Positions 1 through 8,184 of a stretch of 51,181 nt of DNA are shown in pieces. Position numbers and translations under genes: made by a program. The DNA is from an uncultured Marvinbryantia sp. GTDB lineage: Bacteria > Bacillota > Clostridia > Lachnospirales > Lachnospiraceae. The stretch spans positions 1 through 51,181 of the forward strand of contig CAKRRF010000019.1 in assembly GCA_934394985.1 (NCBI GenBank), in the 5' to 3' direction. Below the pieces are notes generated by a model. It did not search any database, was not told the DNA's origin, and was given only the letters and a program-made list of their open reading frames with translations. Each line of letters starts with the position of its first letter. Position 1 is the first letter of the stretch.

Positions 1-187
1 CTGCGTTATGCTTGCATAGAACGCAGGCCATGGTGCATCATAGAGTGAGCGCACGGTTATGAGCAAAAGAGCTGCGTTAGCAGCGGAAAGCATCGAAGAT
101 GCGATTTGCGAATGTGCGCGGCTGAGTTGCGCAAACAGAGGCATGACATAAGTGGATATGTGGGACTGCGATTTGCGAACAACATGA
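1..187. repeat. GC-rich palindromic intergenic segment upstream of the pilus genes
   Basis: No gene was recognised here. The segment is richer in G+C than the genes that follow and holds short inverted repeats: CTGCGTT with AACGCAG (1-26), GCTGC with GCAGC (about 71-84), and TTTGCG with CGCAAA further on. The 12-mer GCGATTTGCGAA occurs twice, near 101 and 168. This resembles a dispersed palindromic element or the tail of one cut by the window edge. No family can be named. Confidence 0.35.
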
Positions 188-199
188 ATGGAGGGCAAT

Positions 200-1237
200 A
201 TGAAATCTTTAAGTAATGAGGAACTGATGTCTTTTTGCAGTCAGATGGCGATGATTCTTCATGCCGGTATTTCTTCTGTCGAAGGTCTGGCAATTATGAA
301 AGAGGATCTTCCAGACGGAGAAGGCAGACAGATTCTGGATATGCTGTATGATCATATGGAACAGACAGGAAATCTGTCAGAATCCATGAAGGAAACGAAA
401 GTGTTTCCGGAGTATGTCTGCAGTATGACCGAGATCGGGGAACAGACCGGACGGCTGGACGAGGTCATGGACGGGCTGGCACTCCATTATGAGCGTGAAC
501 GGGATCTGCTGGATACGATCAAAAGTGCATTATTTTATCCGGCCGTGATGTTGGGAATGCTGACCGTTGTCATACTGATTCTGGTGATCCGTGTCATGCC
601 GGTATTTCACCAGGTATTGCAGCAGCTGGGTGGCGGTCTGACAGGCATATCTGCAGGGATTTTACATATGGGTATGTGGATCAGCCGTTATAGTATGGTG
701 TGTGTGGGAATATTGATGCTCCTGGTGGCAGGAACCGTTTGGCTGTCTGCCACAGAAAAAGGACGGCTGACATTCCGAAAATGGATGGAACACTCTGGAT
801 TTCTGGGAAAAACAGCAGAAAAGATCGCCTGCTCACGGGTGGCGGAAGGATTAAGTCTCTGCATGTTCAGCGGACTGGATATGGATCAGAGTCTGGAAAT
901 GACAGAAAAGCTGATCAGCAGTGCATCTATGAAGCAGCGGATTGCCAGATGCCGGGTCCTGATGATGGAAGGAGAGGGCTTTGATCAGGCACTGACGAAG
1001 AGCGAAATATTTTCCGGGCTGTATGGAAAAATGATTTCAGTTGGTATCCGAACCGGTTCCGTAGATCAGGTAATGTCAAAAATTGCAGGAGAATATAAAG
1101 AAGCTGTAGTACAGAGCCTGGAGCAGAAGGTGGCTGTCGTAGAGCCGACACTGGTGGCAGTATTGTCTGTATTGGTGGGATTGATTCTTATTTCCGTTAT
1201 GCTTCCACTGATGAATATTATGACAAATCTTGGTTAA
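200..1237 (+). CDS. pilC: type II secretion/type IV pilus inner-membrane platform protein (PilC/GspF family)
   Basis: This polytopic membrane protein is the platform that couples cytoplasmic assembly and retraction ATPases to pilin extrusion. The sequence shows the usual duplicated GspF cytoplasmic domain. The first copy (roughly residues 10-110) ends at a long hydrophobic segment (ALFYPAVMLGMLTVVILILVIRVMP), the second copy lies around 200-310, and a C-terminal transmembrane helix closes the protein. At about 345 residues it is slightly shorter than typical PilC (about 400). The start at 200 is preferred over 188 because GGAGGG lies 4-5 nt upstream of it. It is the first complete gene of a pilus operon; an assembly ATPase gene probably lies before the window. 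The family assignment is firm; the exact filament type is not. Confidence 0.88.
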   Translation: MKSLSNEELMSFCSQMAMILHAGISSVEGLAIMKEDLPDGEGRQILDMLYDHMEQTGNLSESMKETKVFPEYVCSMTEIGEQTGRLDEVMDGLALHYERERDLLDTIKSALFYPAVMLGMLTVVILILVIRVMPVFHQVLQQLGGGLTGISAGILHMGMWISRYSMVCVGILMLLVAGTVWLSATEKGRLTFRKWMEHSGFLGKTAEKIACSRVAEGLSLCMFSGLDMDQSLEMTEKLISSASMKQRIARCRVLMMEGEGFDQALTKSEIFSGLYGKMISVGIRTGSVDQVMSKIAGEYKEAVVQSLEQKVAVVEPTLVAVLSVLVGLILISVMLPLMNIMTNLG

Positions 1238-1261
1238 AGAATGGGAAAAGAGGATGCGAGG

Positions 1262-1597
1262 ATGAATCGTTTTCAAAAAAAGCAGGAGAAAAAAGGAAAA
1301 CACTCTTTTGGGATGGTGCCGTTTTTTGTGACTGCAGTGGTGATTGGCTGCATCTGGAATGGTATCACAGTGACATCGGTCAGCACCAGGGCACAGGAAA
1401 AAAAGAGTCTGGAAGAGGCTGTGCGCAGAGACATGGTGACCTGTTATGCTCTGGAGGGTGCGTATCCGGAGAGTCTGGATTATCTGAAAGAGCATTATGG
1501 TCTGACTTATCAGGAAGACCGATATATTGTGAATTATGAAGTCCTGGGTTCCAATCTGATGCCGGATGTGACAGTGATGGAGAAAAAAGGATTCTGA
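1262..1597 (+). CDS. small single-pass membrane protein of the pilus operon, pseudopilin-like
   Basis: This 111-residue protein has a basic N-terminus, one hydrophobic helix (roughly residues 15-35) and a short extracytoplasmic domain containing a Cys-Tyr-Ala-Leu-Glu-Gly-Ala-Tyr-Pro stretch. That stretch resembles the region just after the helix in competence-type pseudopilins (residues are processed from EGAYP-like sequences in many Firmicute pilins). It lacks the canonical prepilin peptidase motif G-F-T-x-x-E, so it may be non-cleaved. An upstream in-frame ATG exists at 1241, but AAAAGAGG at 1246-1253 sits 8 nt before the ATG at 1262, so the shorter form is chosen. It lies between pilC and further pilin-like genes, which suggests a filament subunit or assembly factor. 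Function is inferred from context. Confidence 0.6.
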   Translation: MNRFQKKQEKKGKHSFGMVPFFVTAVVIGCIWNGITVTSVSTRAQEKKSLEEAVRRDMVTCYALEGAYPESLDYLKEHYGLTYQEDRYIVNYEVLGSNLMPDVTVMEKKGF

Positions 1598-1621
1598 TGG
1601 TGGAAATGAGGCATAAGTAGC

Positions 1622-2101
1622 ATGAAGGAAGGAAAACATTCGATAGAAAATCTGTTTATTATGGTGACATTTCTGGTGTATGCAGCGGCATTGCTGGTGT
1701 TTGTGTCGCTGGGAGCAACAGTGTACCGTTCGGTGACGACCCAGATGCAGCAGCATCAGAATCAGCGGACGGCAGAGAGCTATCTGCGGGAAAAGATACG
1801 GCAGAATGACAGAAAGGGTGCCATTCAGATCGGAGAAGCAGAAGGAAGACAGGTATTGCAGATCACAGAACAGATCGGAGAAAAAAAGTATGTGACTTAT
1901 ATCTATGCGGATGAAGGAAGACTGAAGGAGCTGTTTATTTCTGCAGAAAAAGAGCCGCGACTCCAGGATGGAACTGCACTTCTGGAACTGAAAAATCTGA
2001 CGTTTGAAGAAGAGGAAAACGGATATCTGGTGATTAGCCTGGAGACAGTGCAGAATGGGGTACACAGATTTCTGGTTCGAAAGAGGAGTGACAGCTTATG
2101 A
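1622..2101 (+). CDS. DUF4860-like membrane protein of the pilus operon
   Basis: This 159-residue protein starts with KHSIENLFIMV followed by one transmembrane helix (residues about 12-35) and a predicted extracytoplasmic domain rich in charged residues. The arrangement resembles the DUF4860 proteins seen in Firmicute type IV pilus clusters, recognised from memory of the family rather than a search. The helix begins close to the N-terminus, as in pilins, and a Glu (IENLF) lies at its start, so it may be a divergent minor pilin. It overlaps the next gene by an ATGA junction at 2098-2101, indicating translational coupling. No catalytic motif is visible. Confidence 0.6.
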   Translation: MKEGKHSIENLFIMVTFLVYAAALLVFVSLGATVYRSVTTQMQQHQNQRTAESYLREKIRQNDRKGAIQIGEAEGRQVLQITEQIGEKKYVTYIYADEGRLKELFISAEKEPRLQDGTALLELKNLTFEEEENGYLVISLETVQNGVHRFLVRKRSDSL

Positions 2102-2547
2102 GAAAGATAAAAACATCCGGGTCAGGTCTGTTTCTGCTGGAACTGATGATTTCCATTGTATTTTTTGCGTTGGCGGCAGCAGGCTGCGTGCAGATTTTTG
2201 CAAAAGCACATACCATGAGTATGCAGGCAGAAAAGATGGATCTGGCAGTCAGTATCGCACAGAGTCTGGCTGAGGAGAGCAGTACGGGGAAAGCAGAAAA
2301 TCACATCTTATATTATGATGAACAGGGAGAAAGCTGTGAAGTGGAGAAAGCAGCCTTTCGGGCGGAGGTGACTGTTCAGAAAAAGGAACAGATGCGTCAG
2401 ATTCAGATCAGGATAACAGATGCTCCAAAAAGTGCAGACGATAAGCAGGATGTACAGGAAAAGGATGAGATCTATAAACTGGAAACGGCGGTGTATTGTC
2501 CAGAGGCAGCTGATATGACGGCGGAAAAGACAGGAGGCAGACAATGA
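2098..2547 (+). CDS. type IV pilin-like protein with prepilin peptidase motif
   Basis: The N-terminus reads MRKIKTSGSG then LFLLELMISIVFF, which fits a prepilin leader: a short basic peptide ending in Gly, a hydrophobic helix, and Glu at the fifth mature position. This is the best classical pilin in the operon, although its mature N-terminus is Leu rather than Phe. The 149-residue length and the charged soluble domain (residues about 40-149) fit a minor pilin. It overlaps its upstream neighbour by 4 nt (ATGA) and its downstream neighbour in the same way, so the pilin-like genes are coupled. Processing by a prepilin peptidase encoded elsewhere is inferred. Confidence 0.72.
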   Translation: MRKIKTSGSGLFLLELMISIVFFALAAAGCVQIFAKAHTMSMQAEKMDLAVSIAQSLAEESSTGKAENHILYYDEQGESCEVEKAAFRAEVTVQKKEQMRQIQIRITDAPKSADDKQDVQEKDEIYKLETAVYCPEAADMTAEKTGGRQ

Positions 2548-3035
2548 GCAGAAAACGAGGACTTCCGGGAGCAGGACTGTCTACCGTCCTGCTGGTATTT
2601 GTGATACTTTGTCTGATCGTCTTTTCGGTGCTTTCCCTGTCTACAGCAAAAGCAGATCTGGAAATGAGTCAGAAAATCGCAGACCGGACAAAAGAATATT
2701 ATCAGGCACAGAGCAGAGCAGGGGAACGGCTAAAGCAGATTGACGCTGTTTTGGCAAAACAATATAATGAAAAGAAAACATCTTATCTGGAAGCAGCACA
2801 GAATGAATTGCAGCAGGAGTCTGATCTTACGGTAACGACAGCGGAGAACGGACAGGAAGTATTCTGTGTGTATATAGAACCGATAAATGAAACACAACAG
2901 CTGCGTGTGGAACTGCAGGTCGCAGAGCCGGATAGAGAAACAGAATCCTGTGTGCGGATCATCGGATGGGAAGCAGAGCAGGCAGGAACCTGGAATGCAG
3001 ATACCAGTCTCCCGGTACTGCAAAAACATCCGTAA
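2544..3035 (+). CDS. membrane-anchored minor pilin-like protein
   Basis: This 163-residue protein has a leader-like N-terminus (MSRKRGLPGAG), a strongly hydrophobic helix (LSTVLLVFVILCLIVFSVLSL), then a helical extracytoplasmic region (DLEMSQKIADRTKEYYQAQSRAGERLKQIDAVL) and a C-terminal domain of mostly short strands. The cleavage-site Gly is present, but the +5 Glu of true pilins is absent, as in PilX/GspK-type tip subunits. It begins in a 4-nt overlap with the preceding gene and is followed 63 nt later by the retraction ATPase start. The role as a minor subunit is inferred from layout and topology. Confidence 0.58.
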   Translation: MSRKRGLPGAGLSTVLLVFVILCLIVFSVLSLSTAKADLEMSQKIADRTKEYYQAQSRAGERLKQIDAVLAKQYNEKKTSYLEAAQNELQQESDLTVTTAENGQEVFCVYIEPINETQQLRVELQVAEPDRETESCVRIIGWEAEQAGTWNADTSLPVLQKHP

Positions 3036-3098
3036 AAGCAAGGGGATATGATCTGGGAGGCAGATGACAGAAAAAGAACCGGAGGACAGGTAAAGACC

Positions 3099-4175
3099 AT
3101 GAATATGGAAGAAACGACAGAAAAAGTAAGGCAGATAATGAAAAATGCCATTGAACGACAGGCATCGGATATTTTCATCGTAGCAGGGCGTGCTCTGACT
3201 TGTAAAGTAAATGGCGAAATGGTGACTGCTGGCGAGCAGGTTATGATGCCGGATGAGACCAGCCAGGTGATTCACGGCATTTACGAACTGGCAGGAAAGC
3301 GTTCCATAGATAAGCTTCTGGAAAGCGGAGATGATGATTTTTCCTTTTCTCTGCCTGGGCTGTCCAGATTTCGTGTCAGTACATACAAACAGAGAGGTTC
3401 ACTGGCAGCTGTGATTCGTGTGATTGCATTTCAGCTGCCGGATCCGAAAAAGCTGGGGATTCCGGAGGAGATTATTCATCTGGCAGATTTTAATAACGGA
3501 CTGGTGCTGGTAACCGGAACTGCGGGAAGCGGCAAGTCCACAACACTGGCCTGTATGATTGACCATATCAATCATACCCGGGCGGAGCATATCATTACCC
3601 TGGAAGATCCACTGGAATTTGTACATCGTCATAATCAGAGTATTGTCAGTCAGCGTGAAGTCGTGACGGATACAGAAAGCTATATCACAGCGCTGCGGGC
3701 TGCACTGCGTCAGAGTCCGGATGTGATTCTTCTGGGAGAAATGCGTGATTATGAGACGATCAATACGGTTATGACAGCAGCAGAGACGGGGCATCTGATC
3801 TTTTCCACGTTACATACGCTGGGAGCTGCTAATACGGTGGATCGAATTATCGATGTATTTCCGGCCAATCAGCAGAGACAGATCACGATTCAGCTGGCAT
3901 CCGTTTTGCAGGCGATTGTATCACAGCAGCTGATACCGGATGTGGATGGCAGACAGATTCCGGCATTTGAAATCATGGTGATGACACCGGCGATCCGGAA
4001 TATGATCCGGGAAAATAAGGTGCATCAGATTGACGGGGTGATCTATTCTTCTAACAGTGCACAGCTGATGTCTATGGATGCATGTCTGCTGAGGTATTAT
4101 AAAGAAGGGCGGATCACGAGGGATACAGCATTGGCCTATGCAACCAATCCGGATATGCTGGGAAGAAAACTGTAA
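3099..4175 (+). CDS. pilT: type IV pilus retraction ATPase (PilT family)
   Basis: This cytoplasmic hexameric ATPase depolymerises pili. The Walker A motif GTAGSGKSTT has its Lys near residue 146, the Walker B region reads VILLGEMRDYETI, and the His box reads HLIFSTLHT; all three match PilT more closely than the assembly ATPase PilB, which carries an extra N-terminal domain and a tetra-Cys motif not seen here. At about 358 residues it has normal PilT length. An ATG at 3048 would add 17 residues, but its ribosome binding site is too close; GGAGG at 3081-3085 serves 3099 with a slightly long spacing, so the start is moderately certain. It ends the pilus operon, and no clear terminator follows. 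Confidence 0.88.
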   Translation: MNMEETTEKVRQIMKNAIERQASDIFIVAGRALTCKVNGEMVTAGEQVMMPDETSQVIHGIYELAGKRSIDKLLESGDDDFSFSLPGLSRFRVSTYKQRGSLAAVIRVIAFQLPDPKKLGIPEEIIHLADFNNGLVLVTGTAGSGKSTTLACMIDHINHTRAEHIITLEDPLEFVHRHNQSIVSQREVVTDTESYITALRAALRQSPDVILLGEMRDYETINTVMTAAETGHLIFSTLHTLGAANTVDRIIDVFPANQQRQITIQLASVLQAIVSQQLIPDVDGRQIPAFEIMVMTPAIRNMIRENKVHQIDGVIYSSNSAQLMSMDACLLRYYKEGRITRDTALAYATNPDMLGRKL

Positions 4176-4220
4176 AAATAGAAATCATACGGAAGAATAA
4201 ATCAGAAAATAACATAAGAC

Positions 4221-4290
4221 TTTACATACATTTTACATACAGAACTCATAAACTTTACAAACCCATGTTACAGTATCGATAACTATGGAT
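4221..4290 (+). promoter_or_regulatory. Pho-box-like direct repeats and promoter of the Na/phosphate symporter
   Basis: TTTACA occurs at 4221-4226, 4232-4237 and 4254-4259. The starts are 11 and 22 nt apart, so they share an 11-bp register, with a degenerate copy (AACTCA) at 4243. Tandem TT(A/C/T)A(C/T)A hexamers with 5-nt spacers are the known PhoP site of Bacillus. Candidate -10 hexamers lie at 4274-4280 and 4284-4290, upstream of a phosphate transporter and a PhoB-type regulator. Confidence 0.65.
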
Positions 4291-4320
4291 ATAGAACATG
4301 AAAAGTAAAGGAGTTATGAG

Positions 4321-6081
4321 ATGGATATATTTTCTGCGATTGCTTTTTTAGGAGGTCTGGCATTTTTCCTGTATGGAATGTCTATGCTGGGAGATGGATT
4401 ATCCCGGGCGTCCGGCGGTAAAATGGAAAAGATTCTGGAGAAGCTGACCAACAGTCGTGTGAAGGCAGTACTGCTTGGCGCCGGTGTGACGGCCGTGATA
4501 CAGTCTTCCTCGGCAACAACGGTTATGGTGGTTGGTTTTGTAAATGCCGGTATCATGAAGCTGACTCAGGCAGTCGGACTGATCATGGGTGCGAATATCG
4601 GTACGACAGCTACCTCCTGGATTCTCAGCCTGACTGGGATTCAGGGAAACAATATCTGGCTGCAAATGTTAAAACCGACTTCATTTGCACCGATTCTGGC
4701 CATTATCGGAGCATTTGTTCTGATGCTTTCCAAAAATGAAAAAAAGAAAAATGTGGCAACCATTATGGTCGGTTTTGCAATTCTGATGTCCGGAATGACC
4801 GCAATGAGCAGTGCAGTGGAACCGCTGGCTGAGGTACCGGAGTTCGGAGAAATTCTGGTGAAATTTGCCAATCCGGTAGCAGGAGTGCTGGCAGGTATGA
4901 TTATCACAGCGGTGATTCAGAGCTCATCGGCATCGGTAGGTATTCTTCAGGCACTGTGTGCAACAGGAACTGTCACCTATGGACTTGCGATTCCGATCAT
5001 TATGGGGCAAAATATAGGTACCTGTATTACTGCGATTATGTCTGCAATTGGAGCTACCAAAAATGCAAAACGTGCAGCGGCGATTCATCTGTACTTTAAC
5101 ATGATCGGTACGGTTGTCTGTCTGGCATTATTTTATGGAATCAATGCATTTGTACGATTTGATTTCCTGACAGATGCCATTGGACCGGCTAACATTGCGG
5201 TTATTCACAGTGTGTTTAATATCTTTACCACAGCACTTTTACTGCCGTTTGGCGATCAGCTGGTAAAGCTGGCACAGCTGACAGTCGGAAAACACGAGAA
5301 AAAAACAGAGAAAACAGACGAAATGCAGATTCCGGTACTGGACGAACGTTTCCTGGAACGTCCGGCATTGGCAGCAGAATATTCTTATGTGGCAGCAAAA
5401 CGAATGGCGTATCTGTCCAGAGAATCTCTGTTATCCGCACTGGATCTGTTCGAAACATACGATGAGAAGAAAGAAGCTCAGGTAACAGAGCTGGAGGAAA
5501 CCGTAGATCACTATGAAGATCAGATTGGTTCCTATCTGGTGCAGCTGAGCAGTAAAAATTTGTCTGATACAGACAGCCGAAGTCTGACGATGCTGCTTCA
5601 CTGTATTGGAGACTTTGAACGAATTTCTGATCATGCAGTCAGTTTGATGCGCTCTGCAAAAGAAATGCAGGAAAAAAATCTACATTTTTCCGAGCAGGCA
5701 GAAGCAGAAGTGTCGGTGTTCCGTTCTGCGATAAAAGATATCGTAGATACTGCATTTTCAGCATTTGTAACAGATAATATCAGTGAAGCCAAAAAGGTGG
5801 AGCCTTTGGAAGATGTGATCGATGACATCAATATTCAGGTAAGAGACCGCCATGTACGAAGACTTCAGGATGGACAGTGTACGATCCAGCTGGGATTTAT
5901 TTTATCGGATATCTGTACCGATATGGAACGAATTTCCGATCACTGTTCCAACATTTCTGCTTATCAGGTACAGCAGCATGAGAGTGAATATGATCCACAT
6001 GCCTATTCAACAGAGATTCGTGATCATGAGGAATTCAGACAGCAGAGAGAACGATACAGAGAACTTTATATGCTTCCATAA
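4321..6081 (+). CDS. Na+/phosphate cotransporter (NptA/PNaS family) with C-terminal PhoU-like domains
   Basis: This membrane protein is predicted to import inorganic phosphate with sodium. It carries the family's inverted duplication, with the signature QSSSATT at about residue 61 and QSSSAS at about residue 200, each between hydrophobic helices. The C-terminal 230 residues are soluble and contain two PhoU-like helical segments (for example TMLLHCIGDFERISDHAVSLM and FILSDICTDMERISDHCSNIS), the usual regulatory tail of these transporters. At 586 residues it is full length. AAAGGAG lies at 4307-4313, about 7 nt before the start. It is followed 30 nt downstream by a PhoB-like regulator, and the Pho-box-like repeats upstream point to induction by phosphate limitation. 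Family recognition is firm; transport direction is inferred. Confidence 0.9.
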   Translation: MDIFSAIAFLGGLAFFLYGMSMLGDGLSRASGGKMEKILEKLTNSRVKAVLLGAGVTAVIQSSSATTVMVVGFVNAGIMKLTQAVGLIMGANIGTTATSWILSLTGIQGNNIWLQMLKPTSFAPILAIIGAFVLMLSKNEKKKNVATIMVGFAILMSGMTAMSSAVEPLAEVPEFGEILVKFANPVAGVLAGMIITAVIQSSSASVGILQALCATGTVTYGLAIPIIMGQNIGTCITAIMSAIGATKNAKRAAAIHLYFNMIGTVVCLALFYGINAFVRFDFLTDAIGPANIAVIHSVFNIFTTALLLPFGDQLVKLAQLTVGKHEKKTEKTDEMQIPVLDERFLERPALAAEYSYVAAKRMAYLSRESLLSALDLFETYDEKKEAQVTELEETVDHYEDQIGSYLVQLSSKNLSDTDSRSLTMLLHCIGDFERISDHAVSLMRSAKEMQEKNLHFSEQAEAEVSVFRSAIKDIVDTAFSAFVTDNISEAKKVEPLEDVIDDINIQVRDRHVRRLQDGQCTIQLGFILSDICTDMERISDHCSNISAYQVQQHESEYDPHAYSTEIRDHEEFRQQRERYRELYMLP

Positions 6082-6111
6082 TAACGGAAGCAATAGACAG
6101 GGGGAAGAACC

Positions 6112-6783
6112 ATGGCAGTCATCTATATTGTGGAGGATGATAAAAATATCAGTGAAATCGAGAGCTATGCATTGAAGAACAGCGGGTATACAGTGGACTC
6201 TTTTGAAAATGCAAAGACATTCTGGAACAGAGTACAGGACCGCAAGCCGGATCTGGTGCTTCTGGATGTCATGCTTCCGGACAGCGACGGCATCGAGGTA
6301 CTGAAAAAAATGAGACGAAATCCGGATACCAGACGTGTGCCGGTGATTATGGTGACCGCCAAATCTTCTGAAATAGATAAAGTAAAGGGTCTGGATAACG
6401 GAGCGGATGATTATATTACCAAACCATTCGGAATCATGGAACTGATCTCCAGGGTAAAAGCAATTTTACGCCGTATCAATCAGGATGAGGAGGAGAAACA
6501 GCTGGTATTCCAGAATATTACACTGGATTGCGAAAAACGGCAGGTGACGCTGGATGGAGCAAACTGTGAACTTACCTATAAGGAATTTGAGCTTTTGAAA
6601 CTGTTTCTGCAGAATGCAGGAATCGTTATGACGAGGGAAACGATTATGGAGAAGGTATGGGGAATCGACTTTGAAGGAGAATCCCGTACGCTGGATATGC
6701 ATATCAAGACCTTGCGCCAGAAGCTGGGAGATGCAGGAAAACACATTAAGACTGTACGAAATGTGGGGTATCGGATCGAATGA
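6112..6783 (+). CDS. OmpR/PhoB-family response regulator (PhoP-like)
   Basis: This 223-residue DNA-binding regulator has a receiver domain (residues 1-120) with acidic residues VEDD at the start, phospho-acceptor Asp52 in LLDVMLPDSDG, and the conserved Lys in YITKPF. A winged-helix trans_reg_C domain follows (about 130-223), with TYKEFELLKLF and TLDMHIKTLRQKLGDAG typical of PhoB/PhoP. It overlaps the kinase gene by 4 nt (ATGA at 6780), so the pair is translationally coupled. Position after a Na/phosphate symporter suggests phosphate control, and the 11-bp spacing of the upstream repeats is what this class binds. A WalR-like role cannot be excluded from sequence alone. Confidence 0.9.
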   Translation: MAVIYIVEDDKNISEIESYALKNSGYTVDSFENAKTFWNRVQDRKPDLVLLDVMLPDSDGIEVLKKMRRNPDTRRVPVIMVTAKSSEIDKVKGLDNGADDYITKPFGIMELISRVKAILRRINQDEEEKQLVFQNITLDCEKRQVTLDGANCELTYKEFELLKLFLQNAGIVMTRETIMEKVWGIDFEGESRTLDMHIKTLRQKLGDAGKHIKTVRNVGYRIE

Positions 6784-8090
6784 AAAAGAAAATTAATATT
6801 CAATTTGCCATCATAACTATGGTGGCAATTATTTTTACCATGATTGTTTCGGTATTGGTTTATTCCGAATTGTTTCAGAAGGAGGTGCGGGAAAACTTAA
6901 GGATCTGTGCCTACGAGCTGAAAAACACCGGGATTTTTGATGATCCAAAGGCAGATTATACCATGAAAGCCGTGGATAATGTGCGTATTTCGGTGATTGA
7001 CACGGATGGAACGGTAGCTTTTGATACGAATGCCAGCATTGGTGATCTAGACAATCACGGACAGAGACCGGAGATTCAGAAGGCATTTCAGAACGGCGAG
7101 GGAGAAATCATGCGTCGTTCTGCGACTATGAATAAAACAGTTTTTTATTTTGCACTTCGCCTAGATAATGGTCAGGTGCTTCGTGTGGCAAAGGAGTCCG
7201 GAAATGTATGGAGCATGCTCAGTGCATTATCTGTTCCACTGGGAGTGATGACGGCTGCGCTGATTCTGGTCAGTGTGATTCTGACTCATTTTCTGACAGG
7301 CAGTATTTTAAAACCGATTGCACATATGGCTTCTCATATGGACGATACGGAGATGGAAGTGACGTACCGGGAACTGGAGCCATTTATGGAAACCATCCGC
7401 AAGCAGCATGAAGACATTGTGAAAAGTTCTCAGATGCGTCAGGAATTTACGGCGAATGTATCCCACGAGCTAAAGACTCCGCTCACGGCGATTTCCGGTT
7501 ATGCGGAGCTGATCGCCAGCGGGATGACCAATGGAGAGGATACGATCCGTTTTGCCGGGGAGATTTCCAAAAGCTCCAAGCGTCTGCTGACTTTGATCAA
7601 TGATATTTTGCGTCTGTCGGAGCTGGATGCATCTACAGAGGTGCCAATGGAAGAACTGGATCTGTATGAGCTTGCTGAAAAGTGCGTCAGTATGCTGCAG
7701 ATCAATGCGGAAAAACAGAATGTGACACTGATGCTGACCGGAAAGACAACTAAAATGATGGCCAACAGAGAAATGATGGAGGAACTGCTGTACAATCTGG
7801 TCAGCAATGCGATTCGTTATAACCGCCCTTATGGAAATGTAGTGGTGTCTGTAAATAGGGAAGAAGAACAGGTAAATCTGACAGTGGAAGATACTGGTAT
7901 CGGTATTTCCCAGGCGGATCAGGAGCGTGTATTTGAACGTTTTTACAGAGTGGATAAAAGCCGCTCCAAGTCCACGGGAGGTACAGGCCTTGGACTTGCT
8001 ATCGTCAAACATGTGGTACAGTGTCATGGGGCAAAGCTGCATATGAAAAGTCAGCTGGGAGCAGGAACAAGGATTGATATTATTTTTTAA
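6780..8090 (+). CDS. PhoR-like sensor histidine kinase
   Basis: This 436-residue membrane kinase has two transmembrane helices (about residues 8-28 and 150-175) flanking an extracytoplasmic sensor region of about 115 residues. The cytoplasmic part holds the HisKA H-box with SHELKTPLTAISGY (phospho-accepting His near 229), the N box NLVSNAIRYN, the G1 box DTGIGI, an F box ERFYRVDKSRS and the G2 box GGTGLGLAIVKH. It is complete and cognate to the overlapping response regulator. The combination matches Firmicute PhoR/ResE-type kinases. The sensed signal is not visible in the sequence; phosphate status is inferred from the neighbouring transporter. Confidence 0.9.
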   Translation: MKKKINIQFAIITMVAIIFTMIVSVLVYSELFQKEVRENLRICAYELKNTGIFDDPKADYTMKAVDNVRISVIDTDGTVAFDTNASIGDLDNHGQRPEIQKAFQNGEGEIMRRSATMNKTVFYFALRLDNGQVLRVAKESGNVWSMLSALSVPLGVMTAALILVSVILTHFLTGSILKPIAHMASHMDDTEMEVTYRELEPFMETIRKQHEDIVKSSQMRQEFTANVSHELKTPLTAISGYAELIASGMTNGEDTIRFAGEISKSSKRLLTLINDILRLSELDASTEVPMEELDLYELAEKCVSMLQINAEKQNVTLMLTGKTTKMMANREMMEELLYNLVSNAIRYNRPYGNVVVSVNREEEQVNLTVEDTGIGISQADQERVFERFYRVDKSRSKSTGGTGLGLAIVKHVVQCHGAKLHMKSQLGAGTRIDIIF

Positions 8091-8104
8091 AATTACTACA
8101 ATTT

Positions 8105-8138
8105 TGCTATCCTTTTGTTATCCTTCTTCTGCTATACT
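8105..8138 (+). promoter_or_regulatory. direct-repeat operator and -10 element before the metallopeptidase gene
   Basis: TGCTAT (8105-8110) and TGTTAT (8116-8121) are separated by 5 nt, inside an 11-bp imperfect tandem repeat covering 8103-8124. A -10 hexamer TATACT lies at 8133-8138, and there is no good -35. This is the layout of a promoter activated by an OmpR-class regulator; the half-sites are one base from the known WalR consensus TGTWAH-N5-TGTWAH. The binder is not known. Confidence 0.5.
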
Positions 8139-8184
8139 ACATATGTAATAGTAGGGCATTTATATATGTTGATAAAAGGATGCG

